Shown piece after piece: positions 36,759 through 45,016 of a stretch of DNA of 64,000 nucleotides. This DNA is from Vallitalea sp. GTDB taxonomy: Bacteria; Bacillota; Clostridia; Lachnospirales; Vallitaleaceae. The notes beneath the pieces are model-generated. The model had not been told where the DNA came from, made no database searches, and saw only the letters and a list, made by a program, of their open reading frames with translations. Made by a program: the position numbers and the translations under genes. How positions within the stretch are numbered: the first letter of the stretch is position 1; every line of letters begins with the position of its first letter. Where the stretch lies: positions 91,675-155,674 of the forward strand of contig JAOARM010000050.1 in the NCBI GenBank assembly GCA_025210515.1, written 5' to 3'.

Positions 36759-36779
36759 AATATTATAACAACAATATAA

Positions 36780-36963
36780 GGGGCTGTCTCATAATACATT
36801 TTTTTGAGGTTTGCAGTTTTGGAAGATAGACTAGATTTAGCTATGCATACCCTTAAACTTCCTGTTTAAAGGGTATGTGCTACGCCGTCCCGGCTTCGCT
36901 TACCGCTAAACCTAGTCTATCTTACTTTATATTGACATTAAAAATGTATTATGAAACAGCCCC
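36780..36963. mobile_element. MITE-like element with 24-bp terminal inverted repeats and nested hairpins
   Basis: GGGGCTGTCTCATAATACAT... (36780-36803) and its complement at 36940-36963 match at 23 of 24 positions. Inside lie a second inverted repeat (AGATAGACTAGATTTAGC with GCTAAACCTAGTCTATCT) and an inner hairpin (GCATACCCTTAAAC with GTTTAAAGGGTATG). A GC-richer asymmetric piece (CTACGCCGTCCCGGCTTCGC) follows the hairpin. No coding frame fits. The outer arms plus T-run could also work as a terminator for the isomerase gene. Confidence 0.6.
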
Positions 36964-37035
36964 TTTTTAGTCTTATAATCATGATGATAATAACCGTAGA
37001 TTAGACTCTAAAAATGCAAATGAGGATGTATATAT

Positions 37036-38226
37036 ATGATGTTATATAATAATATAGAAAATCTTACTCAAGATAATAAAAAAGTGTTTGAAGTAATATT
37101 TAGATTCGGACCTTTAACTAAGAAAAATATTATTAAGTATACTAATATGAAGTTAACTACACTTAATAGGTCTATGGATACATTAATTGAGCATAGATTA
37201 ATAGTTGAAGAGGGAGAGCAAGAATCAACAGGAGGTAGAAAACCTACTTTATTTAATGTTACATCAAGAGAATATTTTTTATTAGGGATTGATATATCTA
37301 GGACATATTCAAAAGTAATCATAACAAATCTTAGAAAAGAAATTCTATATGAAGAAGAATTTGAAATGGAACAAAATATGACACCTGATACTACAGTAGA
37401 GAAAATCAATGAAATATTTCAGAATAGCTTAGCCAAACTAGGATTTTCTAAAGATAAAATAATTGGTGGTGGATTAGGAACTATTGGTCCACTTGATTCT
37501 AAAAAAGGTATTATATTTAAACCTAATAATTTCTATGCAAAAGGTTGGAACAATGTTTCTATTAAAGATATGTTAGAAGATAAATTAAAATTGCAAATAA
37601 TAGTAAATAATGGTGCTAATACGGCAGTCTATGCAGAGTATTTATCAAGTACTGTTATAGAATATAATAATATAGCCCATGTTAACTGTGGAATTGGTAT
37701 TAGAATGGGTGTTATGGCTAATGGTAATATAATACCTACTATTAATAATTCCAATGATGCCTTTGGACATATGGTAATTAATTATGATGGAGAGCCATGT
37801 TATTGTGGAAAATTTGGATGTGTAGAATGTTATGCGTCAATACTTGCGATTGAGAAGAGATATAAAAGTTATATAAAGCTTGGAAGAAACTCAGTAATAA
37901 CTAAGAATACAAAAGATATTACGTATATAGATATTATTAATGTGGCAGAAGATGGAGAGATACTTGCTAATGAAGTTCTAGAATTTTCCGCTAGATTATT
38001 AGCAATTGGATTAAAAAATTATATAACTTTAGTAGACACACAGAAAATAGTACTAAGTGGCCCGATTATTAATACATCTAATATATTTTATAATTATCTT
38101 CTAAAATCAATAAAAGAAGATATACAAGACTATAATATAGTTTTAGTTAAAGGTGGGAAATACAAAGACAACGCAATAGCATTAGGAGCTGCACAAATGT
38201 TTGTTAAAGAGAAATTATTAAAATAG
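37036..38226 (+). CDS. ROK-family transcriptional regulator (NagC/XylR-like)
   Basis: The 396-residue protein has an N-terminal winged helix (FRFGPLTKKNIIKYTNMKLTTL, ending with GGRKPTLF near residue 76) and a ROK kinase-like domain. The domain includes GIDISRTYSKVII, the substrate loop with GHMVINYDGEPCYCGKFGCVE and its zinc-binding cysteines, and a C-terminal glycine-rich block. Regulators of this type repress sugar genes until a sugar or sugar phosphate binds. No sugar operon is adjacent apart from galM upstream, so its target is open. The ATG has GAGGATG upstream. Confidence 0.88.
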   Translation: MMLYNNIENLTQDNKKVFEVIFRFGPLTKKNIIKYTNMKLTTLNRSMDTLIEHRLIVEEGEQESTGGRKPTLFNVTSREYFLLGIDISRTYSKVIITNLRKEILYEEEFEMEQNMTPDTTVEKINEIFQNSLAKLGFSKDKIIGGGLGTIGPLDSKKGIIFKPNNFYAKGWNNVSIKDMLEDKLKLQIIVNNGANTAVYAEYLSSTVIEYNNIAHVNCGIGIRMGVMANGNIIPTINNSNDAFGHMVINYDGEPCYCGKFGCVECYASILAIEKRYKSYIKLGRNSVITKNTKDITYIDIINVAEDGEILANEVLEFSARLLAIGLKNYITLVDTQKIVLSGPIINTSNIFYNYLLKSIKEDIQDYNIVLVKGGKYKDNAIALGAAQMFVKEKLLK

Positions 38227-38255
38227 ACATCCTATAATAAAAGGATGTCTATTTT
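38221..38255 (+). terminator. Rho-independent terminator of the ROK gene
   Basis: AAATAGACATCCT pairs with AGGATGTCTATTTT and overlaps the stop codon of the ROK gene. It has a T-rich tail. Confidence 0.85.
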
Positions 38256-38318
38256 AATTTAAAGAACTATATAGTTTTATAAAGTTTAATCTTATGAAAA
38301 ATAACTCAATATATAATG

Positions 38319-38385
38319 AAAATATAATAGCGGAGAATGTATAGATTTATTTTATACATTCGGAGCGAAATCCGCTATATATTTT
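38319..38385. repeat. Nested inverted repeat, member of an intergenic repeat family
   Basis: Outer arms AAAATATAATAGCGGA (38319-38334) and TCCGCTATATATTTT (38371-38385) enclose an inner hairpin (GAATGTATA with TATACATTC). On the minus strand, 38353-38370 reads TTTCGCTCCGAATGTATA, almost the same as the tandem repeat at 61042-61095. Confidence 0.6.
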
Positions 38386-38403
38386 ACTTGAATAATTAAT
38401 TGG

Positions 38404-38721
38404 TTATTCAATATGATAGTTTGAACAATTTTTTATTTTCTTCAAATCTTTACTTACTACTATGAATCGATATAAACCTACTGTTCCAATTATAATTCCC
38501 ATTGGAACTAGTATATAACCAATAACTTCTATAAGTAACATATCAGAAAACTTAATAAATGATGAACCTGCAACAATTAAACTTAAAGCAGTTCTAACAT
38601 ATGCAAGTAAAGTTCTTTCGTTAGCTAATGCTGTTCTATCAGTAGCTAATAAATCTCTAAGAATTAATGTATCTTTCTTAAAAGGATAAATAACATTATC
38701 TTTTTTCTTAGTATTCAACAT
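38404..38721 (-). CDS. DUF202-family membrane protein (YidH-like)
   Basis: A 105-residue protein with the DUF202 signature RTALANERTLLAYVRTALSLIVAGSSFIKF and two or three membrane helices (about 45-65 and 68-92). Members are small inner-membrane proteins of unknown function. The start is supported by GAGGTG. It appears to be monocistronic. Confidence 0.88.
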   Translation of the reverse strand: MLNTKKKDNVIYPFKKDTLILRDLLATDRTALANERTLLAYVRTALSLIVAGSSFIKFSDMLLIEVIGYILVPMGIIIGTVGLYRFIVVSKDLKKIKNCSNYHIE

Positions 38722-39181
38722 AAAATTTCACCTCTAATCTAATTATAAAACTTTATACCAAAATGGTTAAAAATTATTAAAAATAATATTTGGGCTAAGC
38801 GTTTTATTTATTATTATAATTATATTATAACTACTTTTAACCAATTTGACAAGAAGTTTTTAGTGATTATATGCTACTAATTTTTAGCAGTAATTAATAC
38901 TAGTATGCTAAGGTTGTCATTAAATTGATTTATGTTGATTATTGAACAAATAATTACAATAGCTTACATTAGTACTTGAATTGTTGACAATAATCATAAG
39001 AAAGCAGACGGATTATAAATGATTTTTATAAAAAATGTAGAAAAAAAGCAAAAAGACACAAAAAAGACAAATTAAGTACAACATAATTACACATATATCC
39101 AATATAATATAAACATCAACACGGATGAGACATAATATGACATCAAGACGAACATAACTTGACAGATGTTTGACATGATTA

Positions 39182-39211
39182 TTGACAGAAGCGCAAGGCG
39201 CAAAATATAAT
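39182..39211 (+). promoter_or_regulatory. Consensus promoter of a possible small RNA
   Basis: A perfect TTGACA (39182-39187) and a perfect TATAAT (39206-39211) are 18 bases apart. No downstream gene lies on this strand before the terminator. The next gene is on the opposite strand. Confidence 0.65.
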
Positions 39212-39217
39212 AGAGAA

Positions 39218-39270
39218 TCCCCTCTCATTATAACCCAGTAAAAGAGAACCAATTTTGGTTCTCTTTTTCG
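39218..39270 (+). ncRNA. Candidate short non-coding RNA
   Basis: A transcript from the consensus promoter would start near 39218 and end in the T-run of the terminator near 39268, giving about 50 bases: a pyrimidine-rich 5' part (CCCCTCTCATTATAACCC) and a terminator stem. It has no start codon with a ribosome-binding site. The family is unknown. It may instead be a 3' remnant or a long-leader fragment. Confidence 0.4.
39240..39267 (+). terminator. Rho-independent terminator
   Basis: AAAAGAGAACCAA pairs with TTGGTTCTCTTTT, followed by TT. It is a very stable, symmetric stem that could also stop transcripts on the other strand. Confidence 0.85.
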
Positions 39271-39325
39271 TATTAATTTATAATATAACTATAGACATCG
39301 CCTATAGTTATAATAAGTAAATGCT

Positions 39326-39799
39326 TTATTTATTGAATCCTTCTATTATTTCTTTTTGAGTAGGACTTCCGTCATTCCATCTAGATTTCTGTATATTTTT
39401 TATTGATTTATGAGATGTATTTTGACTGGTGTCTAGCTTTTCACGTAAGTGTTCAATTTTTTTCATTTTAGTCGCTACTTCTGATAAATGGTTATTAATT
39501 AATTCTTGCTTCTTTTTTTCTTTAATACCTTTAGATTTATTTTTTCCTCTAATTATTAAGAAAATTAATGTTATTAATACAACAAAAATAAGTACAATGC
39601 ATAAATTATATGCACCAATAATTAAAAGAATAGAGCTAAGTATTAACATTAATCCAAGTATTCTTGTGAAATTTTTTGATAAGGAATCGTTATAAAAAAA
39701 TACATTTACAATTAGACTATGAACAAAATTGTTTGCTGATAAACTTAACCCTACAACTAGTAAAGTAATAAAGTATATAACAATTTGGGTATGGTTCAA
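39326..39799 (-). CDS. Membrane protein of unknown function
   Basis: The 157-residue protein has an N-terminal helix (IVIYFITLLVVGLSLSANNF), a central pair of helices (ILGLMLILSSILLIIGAYNL and IVLIFVVLITLIFLII, about 47-86) and a basic, hydrophilic C-terminal tail of some 70 residues, likely cytoplasmic. I recognise no family. The start is TTG with GGAGG at good spacing. It is divergent from the phosphoesterase gene at 40014. Confidence 0.65.
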   Translation of the reverse strand: MNHTQIVIYFITLLVVGLSLSANNFVHSLIVNVFFYNDSLSKNFTRILGLMLILSSILLIIGAYNLCIVLIFVVLITLIFLIIRGKNKSKGIKEKKKQELINNHLSEVATKMKKIEHLREKLDTSQNTSHKSIKNIQKSRWNDGSPTQKEIIEGFNK

Positions 39800-40013
39800 G
39801 TTTATTCCTCCTTAAATATAAACTAGTTACATATTAGTATAATAATATAGTGAAAAAACTGCTGTTATATTTTAACATATTTTGTAAATTAAATAAATAG
39901 TTATTTCATTTAACTCAGTTGTTGACGTTATTTAATATATATGAAATAATAATTTAGTATAATTTAATTAGTTTAATTTAAGATATTAAATAAATAATTG
40001 GAAGGTGATATAT

Positions 40014-40559
40014 ATGAAATTAATGTTTATATCTGATATACATGGTTCTTCTTATTATATAGAGAAAGCTATAGAGAAGTTCGTAGAAGAAAAGGCTGAT
40101 TATATTGTTATATTAGGAGATTTATTATATCATGGGCCTAGAAATCCATTGCCAGAAGGATATAATCCAAGTAGTGTTTTATCAATACTTAATAATTATA
40201 AACAAAAAATAATATCAGTAAGAGGCAATTGTGATAGTGAAGTTGATCAAATGGTATTAGAGTTTCCTATGATGAATGATTATACAATTATTTTTAATGA
40301 GAATAGAAGAATATTTGCAACACATGGGCATTTATATAATGAAAGTAACATGCCTAATATTGAAGATGGAGATATAATAATTCACGGGCATACACATATT
40401 CCAGTTACCAAAAAAGTGAATAATATATATATACTAAACCCAGGTTCAATCTCACTTCCAAAAGAAAATAATCCTAATAGCTATGGCGTTTTGGAAGATA
40501 ATACATTTAAGATTAAAGATTTTAATAATAATATTATCAAAGAAATACAATTATTATAA
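40014..40559 (+). CDS. YfcE/MJ0936-family metallophosphoesterase
   Basis: A 181-residue calcineurin-like phosphoesterase with the metal motifs in order: FISDIHG, ILGDLLYHGPRN, RGNCDSE, FATHGHLY and IHGHTHIP, ending with NPGSISLPKE. Members are manganese phosphodiesterases of uncertain natural substrate. The ATG at 40014 has GGAAGGTGAT at proper spacing; an earlier in-frame GTG lies within that site. A related but shorter copy is encoded at 63177. Confidence 0.9.
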   Translation: MKLMFISDIHGSSYYIEKAIEKFVEEKADYIVILGDLLYHGPRNPLPEGYNPSSVLSILNNYKQKIISVRGNCDSEVDQMVLEFPMMNDYTIIFNENRRIFATHGHLYNESNMPNIEDGDIIIHGHTHIPVTKKVNNIYILNPGSISLPKENNPNSYGVLEDNTFKIKDFNNNIIKEIQLL

Positions 40560-40567
40560 TAATATTT

Positions 40568-40597
40568 AAGGAGCTGTGGATTATCCAACAGCTCCTT
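40568..40597. terminator. Terminator between convergent genes
   Basis: AAGGAGCTGT pairs with ACAGCTCCTT around a 10-base loop between the phosphoesterase gene and the convergent DUF1189-type gene. Confidence 0.7.
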
Positions 40598-40610
40598 ATA
40601 CAAATCATTC

Positions 40611-41435
40611 TTAATAATTACTTAAATCGTCTTGATGATTCATTTCTATATTATCTGTATCCATATTTTTTAATGCAAGTACAACATAAATAGTAGCTAT
40701 AGAATAATATATTAGCAACAATATTCCAAAAGACAATCCTAATGATAGTGAGTTAATAATTAAAACAATTATAGATGGTAATGTAAGAGCATATATGCTT
40801 ATTTTATATAAATCATTATAGCTCATATTTTTATTTAATATAGAATTTGCAATTAAAGCTATAATACTAACAATTAAACTTTCTAATAATTTTAATAAAA
40901 TAGTACCAACTATAATTGTAAAAATAATAAATCCAATAAATACACTTTTAGTTTTATTTAAAAAATCAACGGCTGTGTATTTATCAATCTGAAAGTCTTG
41001 TAAGTTTTTGAATTCAAAAGGAATTGGGGGACTTCCAGCTTGATTAATAATTACTCTTTCTGGCGTAATAAGATAACCAATAGAATAACCAGCTAAATCA
41101 TTTAATGTATAAGTATTAGTCATATCCACAATGAAGATTATATCTCCATCTTGTTTTAGAACAAGAGGTTCTTCAATATCAATATCTAACACCCCATTAG
41201 CAATCATTATATCAGGAAAATCTTCTGATTCAAAAAAAGTAAGAGAGTCATCTATTGATTTATTAGTTTTTAATGTAACAATGCCACTGAAAATGATACC
41301 TAGTGCTAATGCTAAAAGTAAAAGATATCCAAAAGATTTACCTAGTTTTTCATTTCTAAAGTTTGAATAAAAATTAATGTCCGTAATACTTTTAATAATT
41401 TTAACAAAGAAGTTAGGACTTTTTGTTGTATTCAT
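40611..41435 (-). CDS. DUF1189-family membrane protein
   Basis: The 274-residue protein opens with a FFVKIIKSITDINFYSNFR block typical of DUF1189, then one helix (near 33-52), an extracytoplasmic region of about 100 residues, and four closely spaced helices towards the C-terminus. The function of the family is unknown. The ATG has AAAGGAG upstream. It appears to be a single gene. Confidence 0.8.
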   Translation of the reverse strand: MNTTKSPNFFVKIIKSITDINFYSNFRNEKLGKSFGYLLLLALALGIIFSGIVTLKTNKSIDDSLTFFESEDFPDIMIANGVLDIDIEEPLVLKQDGDIIFIVDMTNTYTLNDLAGYSIGYLITPERVIINQAGSPPIPFEFKNLQDFQIDKYTAVDFLNKTKSVFIGFIIFTIIVGTILLKLLESLIVSIIALIANSILNKNMSYNDLYKISIYALTLPSIIVLIINSLSLGLSFGILLLIYYSIATIYVVLALKNMDTDNIEMNHQDDLSNY

Positions 41436-41837
41436 ATTGTAGTCTCCTTTATTATTAGATTTTAAAATAGTCTGTTAAAGTTATTGACTATTTCTTGTGA
41501 ACTTAACTAAATGGTAACACAAAATATATACTTGTTCAAGAAGTGAAATTTATTGAATTTGAATAATGTAAATATATAAATTTATGTAGAACATAATTAC
41601 ACATATAGAATATGTAATAGTTTATACTTTTGTTATGATTATGTAACAAATATTTAATTTAAGTAGTATTGTTAAATATTAGTATTTCACGTATAATTAG
41701 ATAAGAGATTTATAAATAATAATTATTATTAATTATGGTATTTTTTCGGGTTTAATATACAATGAATTTGGTAAATCTAACATTATAATAATATATTATA
41801 TAAACTATAATTAAGCATACGATAAGGAGTAAAATTA
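41436..41837. other. 402-base AT-rich gap
   Basis: I see no gene here. The gap separates the divergent DUF1189-type and methyltransferase genes and must hold both promoters, but no -35/-10 pair stands out. The only notable sequence is AACATAATTACACATATA at 41590-41607, which repeats one at 39080-39097. Confidence 0.4.
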
Positions 41838-42983
41838 ATGTCATATATTGAATTAACAGCACCTTGTATTTTTGGAGTTGAATCTATATTAAAAAAAGAG
41901 ATAATAAAACTTGGTTACGAAATAAAAAAGGTTGATGATGGGAGAGTCACTTTTATAGCAGACGAATTAGGTGTTTGTCGTTCTAACATTTGGCTTAGAA
42001 CAGCTGAAAGAGTTATGATAAATGTTGGTGAGTTTCAGGCAACAAGTTTTGAAGAATTATTTGAAAAGACTAAGGATTTGCCTTGGGAGAGATGGATACC
42101 AGAAGATGGAAAGTTTTGGGTTAAAAAAGCGTCATCTATAAAATCAAAACTATTTAGCCCATCAGATATACAATCAATTATTAAAAAAGCAATAGTAGAG
42201 AGATTGAAGAATACGTATAATGTTAATTGGTTTAAAGAAGATGGAGATAGTTATCCATTAAGAGTATTTATTAAGAAAGATAAAGTCTCAATAGGACTAG
42301 ATACAAGCGGAGAAGCTCTACATAAAAGAGGCTATAGAACATATACTAGTAAAGCACCTATAAGTGAGACATTAGCAGCTGCGATAATACAGCTAACTCC
42401 ATGGAATAAAGATAGAATATTAGTAGATCCATTTTGTGGAAGTGGAACTATTCCTATAGAAGCATCAATGTATGCTATGAATATGGCACCTGGACTTGAC
42501 AGAGAGTTCACAGCTGAAACATGGAAAAATATTATTCCAAGAAAATTATGGTTTAATGCTGTTGACGAAGCTAACGATGTAATAGACACAACAAGTAAGA
42601 TTAACATAGCAGGATATGATAAAGATTATAAAGTATTAAAACTAGCTAGAGAGAATGCTAAAAATGCAGGAGTTGACCACTTAATACATTTTCAAGAACG
42701 AGATATGAGAAACATAAGTAGTCCTAAGAAATATGGATTTATTATTACTAATCCGCCTTATGGAGAGAGACTTGAAGATAAAGATTCTGTAATACAGTTA
42801 TACAAAGATATGAAGGTGGCATTTAATAATCTTGATGACTGGTCATATTTTATAATTACTTCTTTTGATGACTTTGAAAGATATTTTGGAAAAAATGCAG
42901 ATAAAAAACGAAAATTATATACAGGAATGATGAAAGCTAATCTTTATCAATATTATGGTAATAAACCACCAAGAAAGAACTAG
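41838..42983 (+). CDS. THUMP-domain rRNA methyltransferase (RlmL/YpsC-like)
   Basis: The 381-residue protein has an N-terminal ferredoxin-like/THUMP part (residues 1-160) and a Rossmann methyltransferase (VDPFCGSGTIPIEASM near 199, IAGYDKDYKVLKLARENA, and the catalytic NPPYGERL). It matches the group that makes N2-methylguanosine in 23S rRNA (E. coli RlmL N-terminal half, Bacillus YpsC). The site AAGGAG precedes the ATG. The position in RNA is not proven by sequence. Confidence 0.9.
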   Translation: MSYIELTAPCIFGVESILKKEIIKLGYEIKKVDDGRVTFIADELGVCRSNIWLRTAERVMINVGEFQATSFEELFEKTKDLPWERWIPEDGKFWVKKASSIKSKLFSPSDIQSIIKKAIVERLKNTYNVNWFKEDGDSYPLRVFIKKDKVSIGLDTSGEALHKRGYRTYTSKAPISETLAAAIIQLTPWNKDRILVDPFCGSGTIPIEASMYAMNMAPGLDREFTAETWKNIIPRKLWFNAVDEANDVIDTTSKINIAGYDKDYKVLKLARENAKNAGVDHLIHFQERDMRNISSPKKYGFIITNPPYGERLEDKDSVIQLYKDMKVAFNNLDDWSYFIITSFDDFERYFGKNADKKRKLYTGMMKANLYQYYGNKPPRKN

Positions 42984-43023
42984 AGATAAAGAGTATAGTT
43001 TGTAGAAAAGAGGTTTAACATTG

Positions 43024-45009
43024 ATGTCTATAAAAAATAGAAATATCACAATAGTATTATTATCAATTGTTATTGGTTTTTTTAGTATGTCTTTTAATAC
43101 TTATGGATTAGAGAATAAACAACAAGTATCTATTATTCTAGATAATGAGTATATTAGTTATAATGAAGAATACGGAGTACCATTTATAGATGAAAATCAT
43201 CGAACAATGGTTCCTTTGAGATTGACTTTAGAATTTTTTGGAGCAGAAGTTGATTGGGATCATGAGACTAATCAAGCGATAGTTACAAAAGGAGATGTGG
43301 TTGTTCGTGTTCCTATAGGAGAGAAATACATATTAAAAGATAATGAAAAAGTTGAAAATGATACATATGCAGTTGTAATTGGTACAGAATATCCTAGAAC
43401 TTATATGCCAATAAGAATAGTTATGGAAGCTTTTGGCTGTGAAGTTTTATGGGATGGTGATAACCAAACAGTTATTATTAAGTCAGGTAATATTATAGAA
43501 GAAAAAGAATTAGAAATTAAATATGATTTAAGAGAAGAAGGAAATGTAACATCAGTTAAAGACCAATTAGACATAGGAGCTTGTTGGGCGTTTGCAGCAT
43601 TAGGATCAATAGAATCTAATTTACTTAAACAAACAGCAGAGTTATATGATTTCTCCGAAGATAATGTAAGTTTGAAACATGGGTATAATTTAACTCAAGA
43701 TGAAGGTGGAGACTTCATGCTTGCATTGGCTTATTTTGCAAGGTGGTCAGGACCAGTGCTAGAAACTGATGATATATATGGTGATGGTATATCAAACGTA
43801 GAATTAAAAAGTGTTAAACATATTCAAGAAGCATATATTATTCCATCAAAAGATTACACAACAATTAAGAAATCTATTAAAACATATGGAGGAATTCATA
43901 CATCCATATATTGGGAATATAATGATGTTGAAGAAAATAAATACTATAATAAAATAACATATGCACAAAACTATAATGGCGATAATGTTCCTAATCATGA
44001 TGTGGTAATTGTTGGTTGGGATGATGAATTTTCGAAAGAGAACTTTATTATTCAACCAGAGAAAGATGGAGCGTTTATTTGCAAAAATAGTTTTGGTATG
44101 GAATTTGGTGAAGAAGGATACTTCTACATATCATATTATGATACTAATGTAGGTATGCATAATATAGTGTATAGTAGCATTGAAGATAATGATAATTACG
44201 ATAAGATATACCAAGCAGATTGGCTTGGATTAGTTGGTAAGCTTGGTTATAATGCAGATACAGCATATTTTTCTAATGCATATACAACAGGTGAAATACA
44301 AGAGGAATTATCAGCTATTAGTTTCTATACTACAGGTGAAAATACACAATATGAAATATATATAGTTGAGAATTTCACAAGCCAAGAAGATTTTATTAAT
44401 AAGAAGTTTGTCGATAGTGGTTATTTAGAATATAGTGGTTATTACACAATAAAACTAGATGACGTAATTACATTAGATAAAAATAGTAAGTTCTCAATAA
44501 TAGTTAAAATAACAACTCCAGGATCCAAATTTCCAATAGCAGCTGAATTCAATAAAGATGTGAAATGGTTAGATAAAGTTGATTTGAGTGATGGAGAAGG
44601 GTATATAAGCTATGATGGGAAAAAATGGCAGAGTACAGAGGAAAGCTTATCTAGTAATGTATGTTTAAAAGCATTTACTAATATCGTTAATATTAATAAT
44701 ACAGAACAACCAAACGAACAAGATAAGCAGGATGCACCAAAGCAACAAGAACAGGAACTGCAAGTACAACAAGAAGAACAGCAACAAGAACAACAGGTAC
44801 AGCAAGAACAAGAACAGCAAGAACAGCAACAGCAAGAACAGCAACAAGAACAAGTACAACAAGAGCAACAAGAACAAAATGACTCAAAAGAGAATCAAGT
44901 GGATATGAAACAAGAAGATACTCAATTACCTAATGAATCTGATAATATAATTAATGATAAAGTTGTAGCAAAATTAAAGAAGATTGAATTATTAGCGTTG
45001 TGGGAGTAG
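43024..45009 (+). CDS. Secreted papain-like cysteine protease with CAO-N domain and Gln/Glu tail
   Basis: About 661 residues. A signal peptide (to about residue 28) is followed by a copper-amine-oxidase N-terminal-like domain (35-155: MVPLRLTLEFFGAEVDWDHE, MPIRIVMEAFGCEVLWDGD), which binds cell wall or forms a surface module. A C1A peptidase follows with Cys187 (DIGACWAFAALG), His325 (NHDVVIVGWDDEF) and Asn355 (CKNSFGMEFGEEGYF), then a lectin-like domain common after such peptidases. The last hundred residues are almost all Gln and Glu. The catalytic triad is complete, so it should be an active surface or secreted protease. The ATG at 43024 is preferred over TTG 43021. Confidence 0.88.
   Translation: MSIKNRNITIVLLSIVIGFFSMSFNTYGLENKQQVSIILDNEYISYNEEYGVPFIDENHRTMVPLRLTLEFFGAEVDWDHETNQAIVTKGDVVVRVPIGEKYILKDNEKVENDTYAVVIGTEYPRTYMPIRIVMEAFGCEVLWDGDNQTVIIKSGNIIEEKELEIKYDLREEGNVTSVKDQLDIGACWAFAALGSIESNLLKQTAELYDFSEDNVSLKHGYNLTQDEGGDFMLALAYFARWSGPVLETDDIYGDGISNVELKSVKHIQEAYIIPSKDYTTIKKSIKTYGGIHTSIYWEYNDVEENKYYNKITYAQNYNGDNVPNHDVVIVGWDDEFSKENFIIQPEKDGAFICKNSFGMEFGEEGYFYISYYDTNVGMHNIVYSSIEDNDNYDKIYQADWLGLVGKLGYNADTAYFSNAYTTGEIQEELSAISFYTTGENTQYEIYIVENFTSQEDFINKKFVDSGYLEYSGYYTIKLDDVITLDKNSKFSIIVKITTPGSKFPIAAEFNKDVKWLDKVDLSDGEGYISYDGKKWQSTEESLSSNVCLKAFTNIVNINNTEQPNEQDKQDAPKQQEQELQVQQEEQQQEQQVQQEQEQQEQQQQEQQQEQVQQEQQEQNDSKENQVDMKQEDTQLPNESDNIINDKVVAKLKKIELLALWE
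44701..44880 (+). repeat. CAA/GAA/CAG trinucleotide-rich coding repeat
   Basis: About 180 bases made mostly of CAA, CAG and GAA codons encode the Gln/Glu-rich tail of the protease. Repeats such as AGCAACAAGAACA recur, so the tract may vary in length by slippage while keeping the frame. Confidence 0.7.
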
Positions 45010-45016
45010 GATATCT

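Larger units (their letters stand above)
38722..39325. other. 604-base gap holding a possible small RNA gene
   Basis: There is no convincing protein gene here. The one 79-codon frame on the minus strand (39013-39252) lacks a ribosome-binding site and overlaps plus-strand promoter and terminator signals. The stretch contains three TTGACA hexamers at 39159, 39170 and 39182, a TATAAT at 39206 and a terminator at 39240-39267. It also holds an 18-base sequence at 39080-39097 that recurs at 41590-41607. Confidence 0.5.

Noticed and set aside
39013..39252. 79-codon hydrophobic frame on the minus strand
   Set aside because: It has no ribosome-binding site, and it overlaps a plus-strand consensus promoter and the arm of a terminator. 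The hydrophobic look follows from T-rich DNA.
44665..44887. Leu- and Val-rich frames opposite the Gln/Glu repeat
   Set aside because: They are the antisense of CAA/GAA repeats and lack start signals.
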